Positions 8,683 through 17,601 are shown, counted from the stretch's first letter. The stretch: 64,000 nucleotides of DNA from Blautia caecimuris (GCF_024622975.1 NZ_JANJZT010000003.1:186001-250000); one strand, 5' to 3'. The notes: generated from the sequence alone by a model not told the origin. Numbers and translations are program-made.

Positions 8683-9300
8683 TTATTCAATTGTGATATT
8701 TTCACCTTTCAGCCCATTAAAAGCTCCCTCAATTCCAGCTTCCTCATGAGCGATCAGCCATTTATTTTTTGCAGTAATAAGTGCGTCCTCTCCTGTTTTT
8801 TCCAACTGGAAATTAATCTCCGTATTGGTTCCCTTCGGCAGAACAACCACGCACTGGAATCCGCTTTCTTTTACATTGCAGGGCGCATAATGCAGTGTTG
8901 TGGCATACACCTCAATGGCTGTGCCTGCCGGTACAAGAAAAGCTTCGATTTTTGATGTATCGTATGTAAAATCATCCTCAATATCCTTCTGTTCTCCGAT
9001 CAGAAGAACCAGATCTGTGGCTGCAACATTGATCTCAGAATTTCTGTGATATTCTACTGCATTCAGTTTTTTGTTGTGTCCGTTGCAGTATCCGATCTGA
9101 ATCGGCAGTCCGCCGTAGGCTCTGTTCTGAAGCTCTTTTGCCACATCCAATGCCTCCAGCTCATCTACAGAAGGAACGTAAATCACATCTTCCGGTACTG
9201 GCATATGCTTCATTTCTTTTAAAAGACCGGTGAAGTCATATCCCTCCAGAACTTTTCCGTATTTTCGGAAAGAATCATCTGTTACATTCTGAATTTTCAT
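8683..9300 (-). CDS. DUF4867 family protein (cupin-like)
   Basis: A 205-residue soluble protein that I recognise as DUF4867. It has several beta-rich segments (EVYATTLHYAPCNV, GFQCVVVLPKGTNTEI) suggesting a cupin-like barrel, with conserved-looking His (H136, H92) that might bind a metal or sugar. It is first in the isomerase-kinase operon. GGAGG precedes the ATG. The function is not established; a sugar mutarotase, lyxose-isomerase-like enzyme or sugar-binding accessory role would fit the context. Confidence 0.8.
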   Translation of the reverse strand: MKIQNVTDDSFRKYGKVLEGYDFTGLLKEMKHMPVPEDVIYVPSVDELEALDVAKELQNRAYGGLPIQIGYCNGHNKKLNAVEYHRNSEINVAATDLVLLIGEQKDIEDDFTYDTSKIEAFLVPAGTAIEVYATTLHYAPCNVKESGFQCVVVLPKGTNTEINFQLEKTGEDALITAKNKWLIAHEEAGIEGAFNGLKGENITIE

Positions 9301-9360
9301 TGTAATTCCTCCTTACAAATTCCATGAAAGTCCCATTGCTCTCCGGTGCTCTCATTCATT

Positions 9361-9389
9361 GAAAAAAGCATACCACAGTCCGGTATACT
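9361..9389 (-). terminator. Terminator after the AraC-type gene
   Basis: On the minus strand AGTATACC pairs with GGTATGCT (one G-T pair), followed directly by TTTTTT. It separates the regulator transcript from the DUF4867-isomerase-kinase operon, which must then have its own start in the 60 bp before 9300. Confidence 0.75.
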
Positions 9390-9434
9390 TTTCGCCGCTT
9401 TTTTTATCTGATTTATAGCGCTTTTTTGACATTT

Positions 9435-10313
9435 TTATTTTAAGCTGTCAGTTTCCTGTTCAGCTGCTTTATGCTTTTTTTCGCGCTTCACCTCACTTGG
9501 AAGCACCCCGTATCGCTTTCTGAAATCCTTGGACAGTCCACGGCTGCTGCAAAACCCGTTATCCAGCGCAATCTGACCGATTGTATGATCTGTATTCAGA
9601 ATATCCCGATAGGCATAAGAGGTACGGATATCCTGAAGATAAGTCTTAAAATTGACTTTTGCATACTCCCTGAACATTCTTGACAGATAAGCGTCTGAAT
9701 ATCCGAACATTTCTGCCAGATCTGAAAGCTTTAGCTCTTCTCTGTAGTGTTCTCTCATATAAGTGGTAATTCTGGAAAGAGCATTCAAATGCCGGTTATG
9801 CCGAAGCTCCTTCTCCTCAACCTCTGTTACCCGATACTGAGTAACCAACAGATAAAGAAGCTCATAATACAGAGAAATCGTGCGAAAATCGTATCCATTC
9901 CGCTTTTCTGCATACACATTATAAAGTCTCTGCACCAGAGAGATCAGCCGCTTATCTGACGGATTGCCGCTGTCCTTTCCACCGCGCACACCGCCCTCAA
10001 ACCGGATAAACTGCTGGGCTGTAAAATACCCTTCAAACTGCCTGAGAGGAATCTGGATCACTGCGGTTTTATTCGTCTTTAATGCATGAACTGAATGAAT
10101 TTCATTGGCATTCACTATGAGAAGTTCTCCTGCATGAAGGGGATATTTCTCATGATTAATATAGAAAAGCAGCTCTCCCTCCATAACAGCAAAAATCTCT
10201 ATAGAGGTATGCCAGTGCTTTTCTCTTATATAGTTCCCCCTGCTCCCCTCAAAAAGAAAAATCTTGAAGGGCAGCCCTTCATTGGGAATGATCAGTTCGT
10301 GCTGAAACTCCAT
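9435..10313 (-). CDS. AraC-family transcriptional regulator
   Basis: A 292-residue regulator. The N-terminal cupin (about 10-95) has the HWHTSIEIFAVMEGELLFYINHEKYPLHAGELLIVNANEIHSV pattern typical of sugar-sensing AraC proteins. The C-terminal domain (about 180-280) has two helix-turn-helix units (LKLSDLAEMFGYSDAYLSRMFREY and IGQIALDNGFCSSRGLSKDFRKRYG). It lies directly upstream of, and on the same strand as, the isomerase-kinase genes and probably activates them in response to their sugar. Confidence 0.92.
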   Translation of the reverse strand: MEFQHELIIPNEGLPFKIFLFEGSRGNYIREKHWHTSIEIFAVMEGELLFYINHEKYPLHAGELLIVNANEIHSVHALKTNKTAVIQIPLRQFEGYFTAQQFIRFEGGVRGGKDSGNPSDKRLISLVQRLYNVYAEKRNGYDFRTISLYYELLYLLVTQYRVTEVEEKELRHNRHLNALSRITTYMREHYREELKLSDLAEMFGYSDAYLSRMFREYAKVNFKTYLQDIRTSYAYRDILNTDHTIGQIALDNGFCSSRGLSKDFRKRYGVLPSEVKREKKHKAAEQETDSLK

Positions 10314-10388
10314 ACTCTCACCTGCCGTTTTTCAAAATATCTGCATTTATTTTATCATAAATCCATCTGTGTTTTAACATATCAGCGG

Positions 10389-11060
10389 TTATATTTTTTC
10401 GTAATTCATCAACAGACAGGCTGCTGTAAGAAGAACCGGAGATATCCAGATAGCTCTCAGTCCAATATGAAGAGACATCACTCCGCCCAGTCCTGCGCCC
10501 ACTGCAAAAATCAGAATAATCCCATAATAATGTACAGCTTTTTTCAAAGCTCCGGGCTTTTTGTCCCTCAGATAAACAGACAAACTCTCTGTTCCCGCCC
10601 GTAAATTTCCGATGCACATGGTACTGGCATAACCATAACCGTGTACTTTTCGGAAGGTCTGAACCTGCATGGCGCAGGAAAAAGATACCAGCATAGTGGC
10701 AGCCATATTAAACTGTGCAGGAATAAATCCCACCAGAAAAAGAATCGCAATTTCCAGGGCAACAATAATCTGACGCCAGTGGATACAGCTCCTGTATTTA
10801 TATTTCTGCTGAACTCTTTCCGCCACAAATACCCCCATGGCAAAAGCAATTACAGGAAAAAGATAATGCAGGGCTTCCGCCCACTTTCCCATCATAAGAT
10901 GCTGGCTCATAAGCACCACATTTCCTGTCTGCGCATTGGAAAAAACTCTGTCTCTTACATTATAAGTATAGGCGTCCTGGAAGCCTCCTGACAATGCCAG
11001 AAGCGCACTGAGCCGAAATGTTTCTGATGTCTGATGCCTGACTTTTTCCACACTTTCCAT
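10389..11060 (-). CDS. YoaK/DUF1275 family membrane protein
   Basis: A 223-residue protein with about six membrane helices and the DUF1275 start LALSGGFQDAYTYNVRDRVFSNAQTGNVV (about 20-48). The family is widespread and its function unknown; a small-molecule transporter has been suggested. It lies just upstream of the AraC gene on the same strand (75 bp apart), and co-transcription is possible. Confidence 0.88.
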   Translation of the reverse strand: MESVEKVRHQTSETFRLSALLALSGGFQDAYTYNVRDRVFSNAQTGNVVLMSQHLMMGKWAEALHYLFPVIAFAMGVFVAERVQQKYKYRSCIHWRQIIVALEIAILFLVGFIPAQFNMAATMLVSFSCAMQVQTFRKVHGYGYASTMCIGNLRAGTESLSVYLRDKKPGALKKAVHYYGIILIFAVGAGLGGVMSLHIGLRAIWISPVLLTAACLLMNYEKI

Positions 11061-11110
11061 CTCCCATCCATATTTTTACCAAATAAAAACTGCCGCAAAA
11101 TCAATTTCCC

Positions 11111-11149
11111 GGAAAGTATTTTCTCATCTTTATGTGAAAAATACTTTCC
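11111..11149. terminator. Strong hairpin in the gap before the DUF1275 gene
   Basis: GGAAAGTATTTT (11111-11122) pairs with AAAATACTTTCC (about 11138-11149). It is probably the 3'-end structure of the ParA/Ala-Lys-rich transcript, but no clear T run follows it on the minus strand. Confidence 0.55.
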
Positions 11150-11183
11150 TGTGATCCCGTGACAGCTTTTTATTTCTTATTTT

Positions 11184-11600
11184 TTAAAGAAGATATATCG
11201 GAAGTTCTTCTGTTACATGCACCGGGCCATTGACACTTTCCGGCTGTTTCGCCTTATCAGAGATAAATTTTGCCTGAATCTCTTCTGAATTGGCAGGAGT
11301 AAGTACAGAAGTCTTTACACTTTTTGCAGTCTTTGCCGCTGTAGTTTTTCTCGCTGTTGTCTTTTTGGCTGCTGTCTTTTTAGCTGCTGCCGCCTTGGTT
11401 ACAGATGTTTTTCCTGATGTTGTCTTTTTAGCAGTTCCCGCTGTTTTTTCTGCGGATGAAACCTTTGTCTCTGCTGCTTTTACAGTTGCCGCCTTTGCCT
11501 CCGTCGTCTTTTTAACGTCTGCTTCTGCTGTCTTTGCTGCTGCAGTTTTCTTTGCCCCTGCGCTTGCCGCGCGCTTAATGCTTTCCTTACCTACTGACAC
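11184..11600 (-). CDS. Ala/Lys/Thr-rich histone-H1-like protein
   Basis: A 138-residue low-complexity protein made mostly of AKKTAAAKT-type repeats (about residues 8-105), followed by a more ordered acidic tail (SEEIQAKFISDKAKQPESVNGPVHVTEELPIYLL). Such tails resemble bacterial H1-like proteins that bind DNA non-specifically through lysines. The start is a GTG at 11600 with AGGAGGT 8 bases upstream, inside the end of the ParA gene, so the two genes overlap by 14 bp and are coupled. A role in loading the ATPase on DNA or compacting the nucleoid is inference. Confidence 0.75.
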   Translation of the reverse strand: MSVGKESIKRAASAGAKKTAAAKTAEADVKKTTEAKAATVKAAETKVSSAEKTAGTAKKTTSGKTSVTKAAAAKKTAAKKTTARKTTAAKTAKSVKTSVLTPANSEEIQAKFISDKAKQPESVNGPVHVTEELPIYLL

Positions 11601-12378
11601 GTCTCATTACCTCCTCTGCCAACGCTGTATATTCTTTTGCACTTCTGCTGGATTTTTTGTACTCCACTACCGGAGCGCTGTTGTCCTGCGCCCATTCTAC
11701 AGAACTGTCCACCCTGATAAAGGAATCAAACACATAGATTTCTTCCAGCTCGTGTAAAGTTTCCATTGTCTGTTTAAAATAGTTTTTACGGGTATCCACT
11801 TTTGTAACTGCAATTCCCGCAACCTTCAGTTCCGGCGCAATCTGCTTTACCTCGTTCAGGAAATCAAACATATTTGCCAGACCGAACATTCCCCAGGGAC
11901 TTGCCTCCACAGGAACAACCACCTGATCCGATGCACACAGGATATTCATGACCCAGCCTCCCAGCGTAGGCGGCGCATCGATCAGAATATAATCATAAAC
12001 GCCCGAATCTTTTATGTTCTGAATACATTTTTTTAAGATAAATTCTCTCTGCCATTTTGTAAACAGCTCATACTCAATAGAACTCATCAGAGTAGAAGAA
12101 GGAATCAGATCCAGGTTCTCATAATCCGTATGCACAATATAATCTGCCAGATCCTTCTGCTCTCTTATTGCATGATAAAGATTCTTGTCGCCTGCTGCCT
12201 GTTCCAGCACCCAGTCCTCGGAAAAAAAAGCCAGTGACAGATTTAACTGCATATCTCCGTCAATCATCAGAACCTTTTTTCCGGCCCGGGCCATTGCCGC
12301 GCCAATATTGGAACAGGTGGTAGACTTGCCGCTGCCGCCCTTATTATTTGTAAAACAAATGGTTTTTGTTTTGTTCAT
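11587..12378 (-). CDS. ParA/Soj-family AAA ATPase
   Basis: A 263-residue deviant-Walker ATPase: KGGSGKSTTCSNIG (Walker A, with the signature lysine), VLMIDGDMQLNLSLAFF (A'), and DYILIDAPPTLGGWVMN (Walker B). The chosen ATG has GGGGGA before it and lies downstream of a strong promoter; a longer form from the GTG at 12444 is open but less likely. There is no ParB gene next to it. Instead it overlaps an Ala/Lys-rich protein. It may position a cargo or the nucleoid; an orphan ParA from a decayed mobile element is the alternative. Confidence 0.88.
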   Translation of the reverse strand: MNKTKTICFTNNKGGSGKSTTCSNIGAAMARAGKKVLMIDGDMQLNLSLAFFSEDWVLEQAAGDKNLYHAIREQKDLADYIVHTDYENLDLIPSSTLMSSIEYELFTKWQREFILKKCIQNIKDSGVYDYILIDAPPTLGGWVMNILCASDQVVVPVEASPWGMFGLANMFDFLNEVKQIAPELKVAGIAVTKVDTRKNYFKQTMETLHELEEIYVFDSFIRVDSSVEWAQDNSAPVVEYKKSSRSAKEYTALAEEVMRRVSR

Positions 12379-12452
12379 AACATTCCCCCATGTCTGTGAA
12401 ACCTGTGGAGCAAAATAGTCCTGTGCCCTCATTCTTTCTTTCACTGATTTAC

Positions 12453-12481
12453 ATTATACGGGTTTCTCCGACAGTTTTCAA
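12453..12481 (-). promoter_or_regulatory. Promoter of the ParA gene
   Basis: TTGAAA (12476-12481) and TATAAT (12453-12458) are spaced by 17 bp on the minus strand. The -35 overlaps the stop codon of the upstream GNAT gene. This also supports the ATG at 12378 as the start. Confidence 0.75.
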
Positions 12482-13116
12482 GGCAATTTGCCGATTCCCA
12501 CAGGGTAATTCATTTCATGCCATTCTTCGCCTCCCCATGTAGAATTGGCAGCTCCCTTATCCTGAAATCCCATTTTTTCATACATAGGTACTCTGGAATC
12601 CAGACAGGTGAGAAGTACCATGTCTTTTTCTTTTTGCACCATTCTGCAAAGATACCGATACATAAGCGCTCTGGCAAGCCCCTCTCCCCGATATTCCGGA
12701 AGAACTGCCAGTCCAAGAAGCATGACTGTTTTTCCTTCCGGGACATGAAGCTCTGCGTTTGTAAAAAATTCATCCCTGAACGTTGTCTCATCTGTAGCAA
12801 GACCATTTAAAATCCCTGCGATTTTTCCTGTTTGTCTGTCAACTGCCACAAGAAAATACTCCGGCGCCTTTGTAGCACGTTCTACCATCATTTTTTCAGA
12901 GCAGGCCTCACTTGGAGGAAAACAAGCTTTTTCAACCCCTGCTGCTTCTACGGCTTCTCCTAGTCTGATCTCTCTCAGTTCAAATCTGTCATCCAGGTTT
13001 ATTTCTGAAAGATACTCGTTTTTCAGCATCTTCTGTTCCTCCCCTGTCTCTTTTTTAATCCCTTTCTGAATTTCATTTTCTTTTATATTCGCATTCTCTG
13101 CCATTCTGGTTTTCAT
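12478..13116 (-). CDS. GNAT-family N-acetyltransferase
   Basis: A 212-residue protein. After about 35 polar residues comes a GNAT fold with the acetyl-CoA motif VMLLGLAVLPEYRGEGLARALMYRYL (about 128-153, R/Q-x-x-G-x-G/A) and the C-terminal VLLTCLDSRVPMYEKMGFQDKG. This resembles aralkylamine/serotonin N-acetyltransferase-type GNATs of Clostridia. GGGAGG precedes the ATG. The substrate is unknown, probably an amine or amino acid. Confidence 0.85.
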   Translation of the reverse strand: MKTRMAENANIKENEIQKGIKKETGEEQKMLKNEYLSEINLDDRFELREIRLGEAVEAAGVEKACFPPSEACSEKMMVERATKAPEYFLVAVDRQTGKIAGILNGLATDETTFRDEFFTNAELHVPEGKTVMLLGLAVLPEYRGEGLARALMYRYLCRMVQKEKDMVLLTCLDSRVPMYEKMGFQDKGAANSTWGGEEWHEMNYPVGIGKLP

Positions 13117-13471
13117 GATATCCTCCCTGCTTTTAATCCTGCGTCAAGATTCAGTATATTACTGCTCACTCCATTCACAGTAACCTGGTCAAATGCCTCC
13201 TGCACAGTAACTTCAGTACAAATTAAAATACGAATTTTTCTGTTTTGATTTGCCGGAATACTCAGCATTTATGTATGATCTTCCATGTTGTATAATGTTA
13301 GAATACTTCATAGTACAAGGCTGAATCTCTGAGCTTTCTGTCCCAATCAGTCTAGCACATAGAATATAAAATTTCCAGACATGACCGCAGCCCTAGGGAG
13401 AGTTTTTATCTTTTATCATTCACCGTTTTACCTTCCAGTGGTCGTACAGAATATATTTTTTCCTGCCAGAT
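13117..13471. other. Non-coding stretch of about 355 bp
   Basis: It holds no convincing reading frame. It includes upstream DNA of the GNAT gene, and I see no clear RNA or regulatory motif beyond AT-rich stretches. Confidence 0.4.
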
Positions 13472-13507
13472 AAAAACGGCTTCCGCTTTATTTACGGAAA
13501 CCGTTTT
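13472..13507 (-). terminator. Terminator of the arylamine N-acetyltransferase gene
   Basis: On the minus strand AAAACGGTTTCCG pairs with CGGAAGCCGTTTTT around an 8-base loop, ending in a T run. Confidence 0.85.
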
Positions 13508-13512
13508 ACCTG

Positions 13513-14307
13513 TCAGATGACTTCGATTTTAAATTCTTTTTTCAGTACTTCTCTCAGTTCCTCTCCTGAAGAAAGGGTAACGATCTTCTTGCCTTCCTTT
13601 TCGCGAAGTGTAACCTGATTTCCTTCTACAGAAAGAGGGCCGTACTCTGTCATTCTGTGCACCACTACCTTGTCATAAAACATGGCTCCAGGACTGCACA
13701 TTGCCTGATTTGCCGGAGCAAAATCAACAGGAGCGCTGGGAAATTCTGCCACCATAAATATTTTTATGCCTGATTTTTCCCTGTTTTTTTCTCCCTTATG
13801 CCAGAAATTCAGCCATCCTGCACATTCTCTTTCAAAATAAAAGCTGCCAAAATCAGTATGCGTAACAACGCCCGGCTCCATAAGAGCGGCGCGGACGCAG
13901 GCAAAGCCTCCATAACCCACATCGCAGAAATATTTTTTACCGTCAGCGCAGACCACGCTGGCCCTGTGTGTAGGCATCCGAAGTCCCGGACGCCTGAGAA
14001 CCCGGCAGGCAACAGGATACGCCTGATATCCAAGTCCCCTCAGCAAGCCCAGAAATAATGCATTCAGCTCAAAACAGTAGCCACCTCTTTTGCCCTGAAT
14101 AATTTTTTTATAAACCGTATCCAGATCAGTTGAGATCAGCTCATGGGTACGTACCAGATCCAGATTTTCAAAAGGAATTTCTTCCAGATGTCTCCTGATC
14201 AGCCTGTCCAGAAACTCCAAAGTACACTCTTCCTGTGGAAGTTTCAGCCTTTTCAGATAAGCAGCGCACTGCTCCTGATCCAGCTGCTCAAAGGATTCTT
14301 CAAGCAT
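13513..14307 (-). CDS. Arylamine N-acetyltransferase (NAT)
   Basis: It transfers acetyl from acetyl-CoA to arylamines or hydrazines in the cytoplasm. At 264 residues it has the NAT catalytic triad: Cys78 in KRGGYCFELN, His114 in MPTHRAS, and Asp129 in FCDVGYGG. Gut bacterial NATs modify drugs such as 5-aminosalicylate; the natural substrate is unknown. It is a single gene with its own terminator. Confidence 0.95.
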   Translation of the reverse strand: MLEESFEQLDQEQCAAYLKRLKLPQEECTLEFLDRLIRRHLEEIPFENLDLVRTHELISTDLDTVYKKIIQGKRGGYCFELNALFLGLLRGLGYQAYPVACRVLRRPGLRMPTHRASVVCADGKKYFCDVGYGGFACVRAALMEPGVVTHTDFGSFYFERECAGWLNFWHKGEKNREKSGIKIFMVAEFPSAPVDFAPANQAMCSPGAMFYDKVVVHRMTEYGPLSVEGNQVTLREKEGKKIVTLSSGEELREVLKKEFKIEVI

Positions 14308-14380
14308 ATCACAACTCCCTGTTCCGCTCGTTCATTCTCATACAGCCATTTTATGTAAATTTTCTTTTAAACCGCAGTTA

Positions 14381-15016
14381 TTATGCAGCAAGCTCTCTTG
14401 CCTTCTTTGCGCAGGAAGCCGCATCCTCTGTGTACGCGTCTGCTCCGATCTCATCTGCAAAAGCCTGAGTAATAGGCGCTCCGCCAACCATTACTTTTAC
14501 ATTCGGGCGGAAAGAAGCCTCATTAATAAGCGCTACCGCATCCTTCAGTGCAGGCATGGTTGTGGTAAGAAGCGCTGAACAGCAGATGATCTTTGTATCC
14601 GGATTTGCCTCATATGCCTCCACAAATTTTTCTTTCGGAACATCAACACCGAGATCGATCACCTCAAAGCCTGCAGATTCCAGCATCATACTTACCAGAT
14701 TTTTGCCAATATCATGAAGGTCGCCTGCTACGGTTCCGATAATTACCTTTCCCGCTGCCCCTGCTGCGCCTGTTGCAAGATGAGGTTTCAGAACCTCAAC
14801 ACCTTTTTTCATGGCTCTTGCAGCTACCAGCATTTCCGGTACAAAAATTTCACCGTTTTTAAACTTTTCACCTACAGCATCCATTGCCTTGATCATTCCG
14901 TCATTCAGAATTTCTGTCGGATCACAGCCTGCATCAAGTGCTTCCTGAACTGCATTTGCGATTACCTTTGCTTTTCCTTTTTCTACTAAAACGTAAACTT
15001 CCTGAATACCTGCCAT
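14381..15016 (-). CDS. Corrinoid (cobalamin-binding) methyl-carrier protein
   Basis: A 211-residue two-domain corrinoid protein as in MtaC/MtbC/MtvC-type systems. It has an N-terminal helical cap (about 1-85, EILNDGMIKAMDAVGEKFKNGEIFVPEMLVAARAM) and a C-terminal Rossmann domain with the D99-L-H101-D-I-G104 motif, where His101 is the lower cobalt ligand. It accepts a methyl group on Co(I) from a substrate-specific methyltransferase and passes it on. It is immediately downstream of the methyl-THF methyltransferase (41 bp gap), its expected partner. Confidence 0.95.
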   Translation of the reverse strand: MAGIQEVYVLVEKGKAKVIANAVQEALDAGCDPTEILNDGMIKAMDAVGEKFKNGEIFVPEMLVAARAMKKGVEVLKPHLATGAAGAAGKVIIGTVAGDLHDIGKNLVSMMLESAGFEVIDLGVDVPKEKFVEAYEANPDTKIICCSALLTTTMPALKDAVALINEASFRPNVKVMVGGAPITQAFADEIGADAYTEDAASCAKKARELAA

Positions 15017-15057
15017 TTGAAACTACCTCCTCATTTTTATATTAAAATTAATAACTG

Positions 15058-15861
15058 TTATTTTTTCGGTCCGAAAATCCCTTCCCGGTATGCGCTGATG
15101 TATTCCATACAGTAATCATCCCGTCCCAGAAGCGCTTCTGTAGCATAAATCACGCCCATCATATCTCTGTTGGTGGGATCAAGGATCGCGCTGTCCAACC
15201 CTGCGTTCATTGCAAGAACCGTAAAGCCCAGATTCACCATCTTACGAACCGGAAGATTAAAGGAAATATTGCTGACTGCAGCTGTAATGTGAATGTCCGG
15301 ATATTTTTCCCGAATGGTACTGATCACTTCCACATTCATGGCAATTCCATCTTCTGAGGTACAGAGCATTTCCACAAGCGGATCAATGTGCATTCTGTCC
15401 GGACTGATTCCGTACTCCTTTGCCTTTGCCATAATATTGTCAAAAACTCTCAGACGGTCTGCAGCACATTTCGGAATACCTGTATCATCAGAAAGCAGAC
15501 AGATCACTTCCCATTTCGTATCCGCGATCAGAGGAAACAGTACGTCCATCTTATTTCCCTCACCAGAAACAGAATTGATAAGCCCCGGTCTTTTACAGTA
15601 TGGAAACACCTGCGCAAGCACCTCCGCGCTTGGACTGTCCACAGAAATCGGAAGATCGCTGACCTCCTGAATACAGTCAATCATCCACTTCAGGGTTTCT
15701 GCCTCTTGTTCCTCTGGAACAGAAGCGCAGCAGTCAATATACGTAGCTCCTGCCTCGTCCTGCATTCTGGCCCTTTCTTTAATAAATTCCCCGTCACGGC
15801 GGGCAATGGCATCTGCCACAGCAGGAATGGAACCATTGATTTTTTCCCCAATAATTATCAT
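15058..15861 (-). CDS. Methyltetrahydrofolate:corrinoid methyltransferase (MT2)
   Basis: A 267-residue pterin-binding TIM barrel of the AcsE/MtrH/MtgA type. It begins IIGEKINGSIPAVADAIARRD and has the pterin-site residues in DCCASVP (about 43-49), SVDSPS (about 73-78) and the HIDPLVE segment (about 158-164). It moves methyl between the corrinoid protein and THF, so methyl-THF is the likely product of substrate demethylation. AGGAGGG precedes the ATG. It is the first gene of a two-gene operon, divergent from a PucR-type regulator. Confidence 0.92.
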   Translation of the reverse strand: MIIIGEKINGSIPAVADAIARRDGEFIKERARMQDEAGATYIDCCASVPEEQEAETLKWMIDCIQEVSDLPISVDSPSAEVLAQVFPYCKRPGLINSVSGEGNKMDVLFPLIADTKWEVICLLSDDTGIPKCAADRLRVFDNIMAKAKEYGISPDRMHIDPLVEMLCTSEDGIAMNVEVISTIREKYPDIHITAAVSNISFNLPVRKMVNLGFTVLAMNAGLDSAILDPTNRDMMGVIYATEALLGRDDYCMEYISAYREGIFGPKK

Positions 15862-15893
15862 GCGTAAATCCCTCCTACACTTTAACTGTTTTC

Positions 15894-15902
15894 AGTATAA
15901 CA
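15894..15902 (-). promoter_or_regulatory. Extended -10 promoter of the MT2-corrinoid operon
   Basis: TGTTATACT (15894-15902, minus strand) is an extended -10; the -35 region lacks a good match at 17 bp, as expected for an activator-dependent promoter. It lies 33 bp before the start codon. Confidence 0.5.
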
Positions 15903-15988
15903 GAGGATACAGATAATCTCTATTTTCAAAATCGTCTATTTTCTTATTCATTTTCCTACAATTTGTATGAAGTATCTGAATGCAGCTA

Positions 15989-16017
15989 TTGAGCCTGGAA
16001 ACCATATAGGATATAAT
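15989..16017 (+). promoter_or_regulatory. Promoter of the first PucR-type regulator
   Basis: TTGAGC (15989-15994) and TATAAT (16012-16017) are spaced by 17 bp. It is divergent from the MT2 promoter about 90 bp away, so the regulator may also control itself. Confidence 0.65.
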
Positions 16018-16068
16018 AAAAAAAACTGCTTTAAATGACACGGCAGTCCCGTCAGAAAGGAATTTTTT

Positions 16069-17601
16069 ATGAAACTCAGCGCCCAGCTTATTATATATCA
16101 TCTTCGTCAGCATTTTTCTGCAGCAGCCTCTTCCTGGCTGTCTTCAGAGCCTCACTTGGAATATCCTGTGATCTATCAGTCTCCCGGGCCTCTGGCCGGA
16201 GGAAAAATATATATCAGTGATGACCCTGACTTTTTGGTTCCCTCCCATCACCTGTCTGAAACCCTGGTGATCCTCACCGGCAAATCCCGGTATCTGGAAG
16301 AGGATGACTATCCAAATTTGTGCATTTTGCAGGAAACCGTTTCTGCTGTTTCCGTGCTTTCATTTCTACAGGAAATTTTCCGGAAATACGAAGAGTGGAA
16401 TCAAGGTCTGTTTGACCTGATCCTGAACCAGCCCTCTGTCCAGAAGCTGATTGACCTCAGTACTTCTGTCATTCCCAATCCCATGACAGTGATAGGTCTT
16501 GACTTCACAGTGATCGCAACCGGAAATCAGCCTGACTCTCAACTGAAAGACGGAATCTTTGGCTCCACAGAAGAAACTCAGAATGTTGTCAACTCTCTGA
16601 AGCAGGACAGTAATTACGAAGAGGCTCAGTACCGTACCGGTTATTTTTATTATCCCGGAAACCATACTGCACCTCCGGCTCTGTGCGTCAATATCAGACG
16701 TTCCGGAAAAACCGGATACCGCCTTCTGATTCGCCCCGGAGAGCTTCCACTGGATGACACCTTTGGCTTTGTGGCAGAACATCTGGCATCTCTTATTTCT
16801 TATGTGCTGTCCACAAAGTCTGTGGCAGAACACGATACCCTGTACCCTCTCCACCGGATTTTTCATAATCTCCTTACCAATTCCAAAGCAGACTATGTGG
16901 AGGTCAGTCACCAGCTTACAGAAAACGGCTGGCTGTCCTCCCATTCCTATCAGTGCATTCTGATTAAAACAGGAATTCTGGACTGGAAAAATCTGACCCT
17001 AAAATCCATTTGCAGTTATGTGGAAAATTTTATTCCGGCTGCCTGTGCAGTGGAGCACAGAGGAAATGTAGTTGTATATATTAATCTGGATTTGTGCGAC
17101 TTTACACTGGATGAAATTTCTCAGAAGCTTGCCGGTTTTATCCGGGACAGTCTGTTGATCGCCGGTTACAGCAGAGTGATGCTGGGACATTTTAATTTTC
17201 AGAGGCAGTATGTACAGGCTTCTATTTCCATTCAGACAGGCTCCCGCAAAAATCCAACCTCCTGGATCCATCATTTTAATGATGTTGCACTGCCTTATAT
17301 TCTGGAACAGATCACAGGAAAGCTTCCAGCCTACATGATCTGCCATGAAAAGCTTCTCCATTTGAAATATCAGGATGAAAGCACCGGCACTCAGCTTTAT
17401 GAGACTCTGAGGGTTTATCTGCAGAATCATCAGAGTGCAACAAAAACGGCTGCGGCACTTTATATTCACCGCAGCACGCTTCTTTACCGTATTGAAAAAA
17501 TTGAGGCAGCCTTAAAATCCGATCTCACGGACCCGGATGAGCTGCTTTACCTGATGCTGTCCTTTTATCTGATGGATCAGGAAGAAAAATCAAAGAAATA
17601 G
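16069..17601 (+). CDS. PucR/CdaR-type transcriptional regulator 1
   Basis: A 510-residue regulator with a long N-terminal sensory part (an N-terminal PucR-like region, then a central region containing GLDFTVIATGN), a GGDEF-like/central region, and a C-terminal helix-turn-helix (LQNHQSATKTAAALYIHRSTLLYRIEKIEAAL, about 462-493) of the PucR HTH_30 type. It is divergent from the MT2/corrinoid operon and convergent with the DUF2284 gene (25-bp overlap). It probably senses the methylated substrate or C1 status and activates the locus. The effector is unknown. Confidence 0.85.
   Translation: MKLSAQLIIYHLRQHFSAAASSWLSSEPHLEYPVIYQSPGPLAGGKIYISDDPDFLVPSHHLSETLVILTGKSRYLEEDDYPNLCILQETVSAVSVLSFLQEIFRKYEEWNQGLFDLILNQPSVQKLIDLSTSVIPNPMTVIGLDFTVIATGNQPDSQLKDGIFGSTEETQNVVNSLKQDSNYEEAQYRTGYFYYPGNHTAPPALCVNIRRSGKTGYRLLIRPGELPLDDTFGFVAEHLASLISYVLSTKSVAEHDTLYPLHRIFHNLLTNSKADYVEVSHQLTENGWLSSHSYQCILIKTGILDWKNLTLKSICSYVENFIPAACAVEHRGNVVVYINLDLCDFTLDEISQKLAGFIRDSLLIAGYSRVMLGHFNFQRQYVQASISIQTGSRKNPTSWIHHFNDVALPYILEQITGKLPAYMICHEKLLHLKYQDESTGTQLYETLRVYLQNHQSATKTAAALYIHRSTLLYRIEKIEAALKSDLTDPDELLYLMLSFYLMDQEEKSKK

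Noticed and set aside
15862-16068. Cobalamin riboswitch near the corrinoid genes
   Set aside because: The gap is too short and lacks the B12-box and conserved core; also not seen in 25935-26298.
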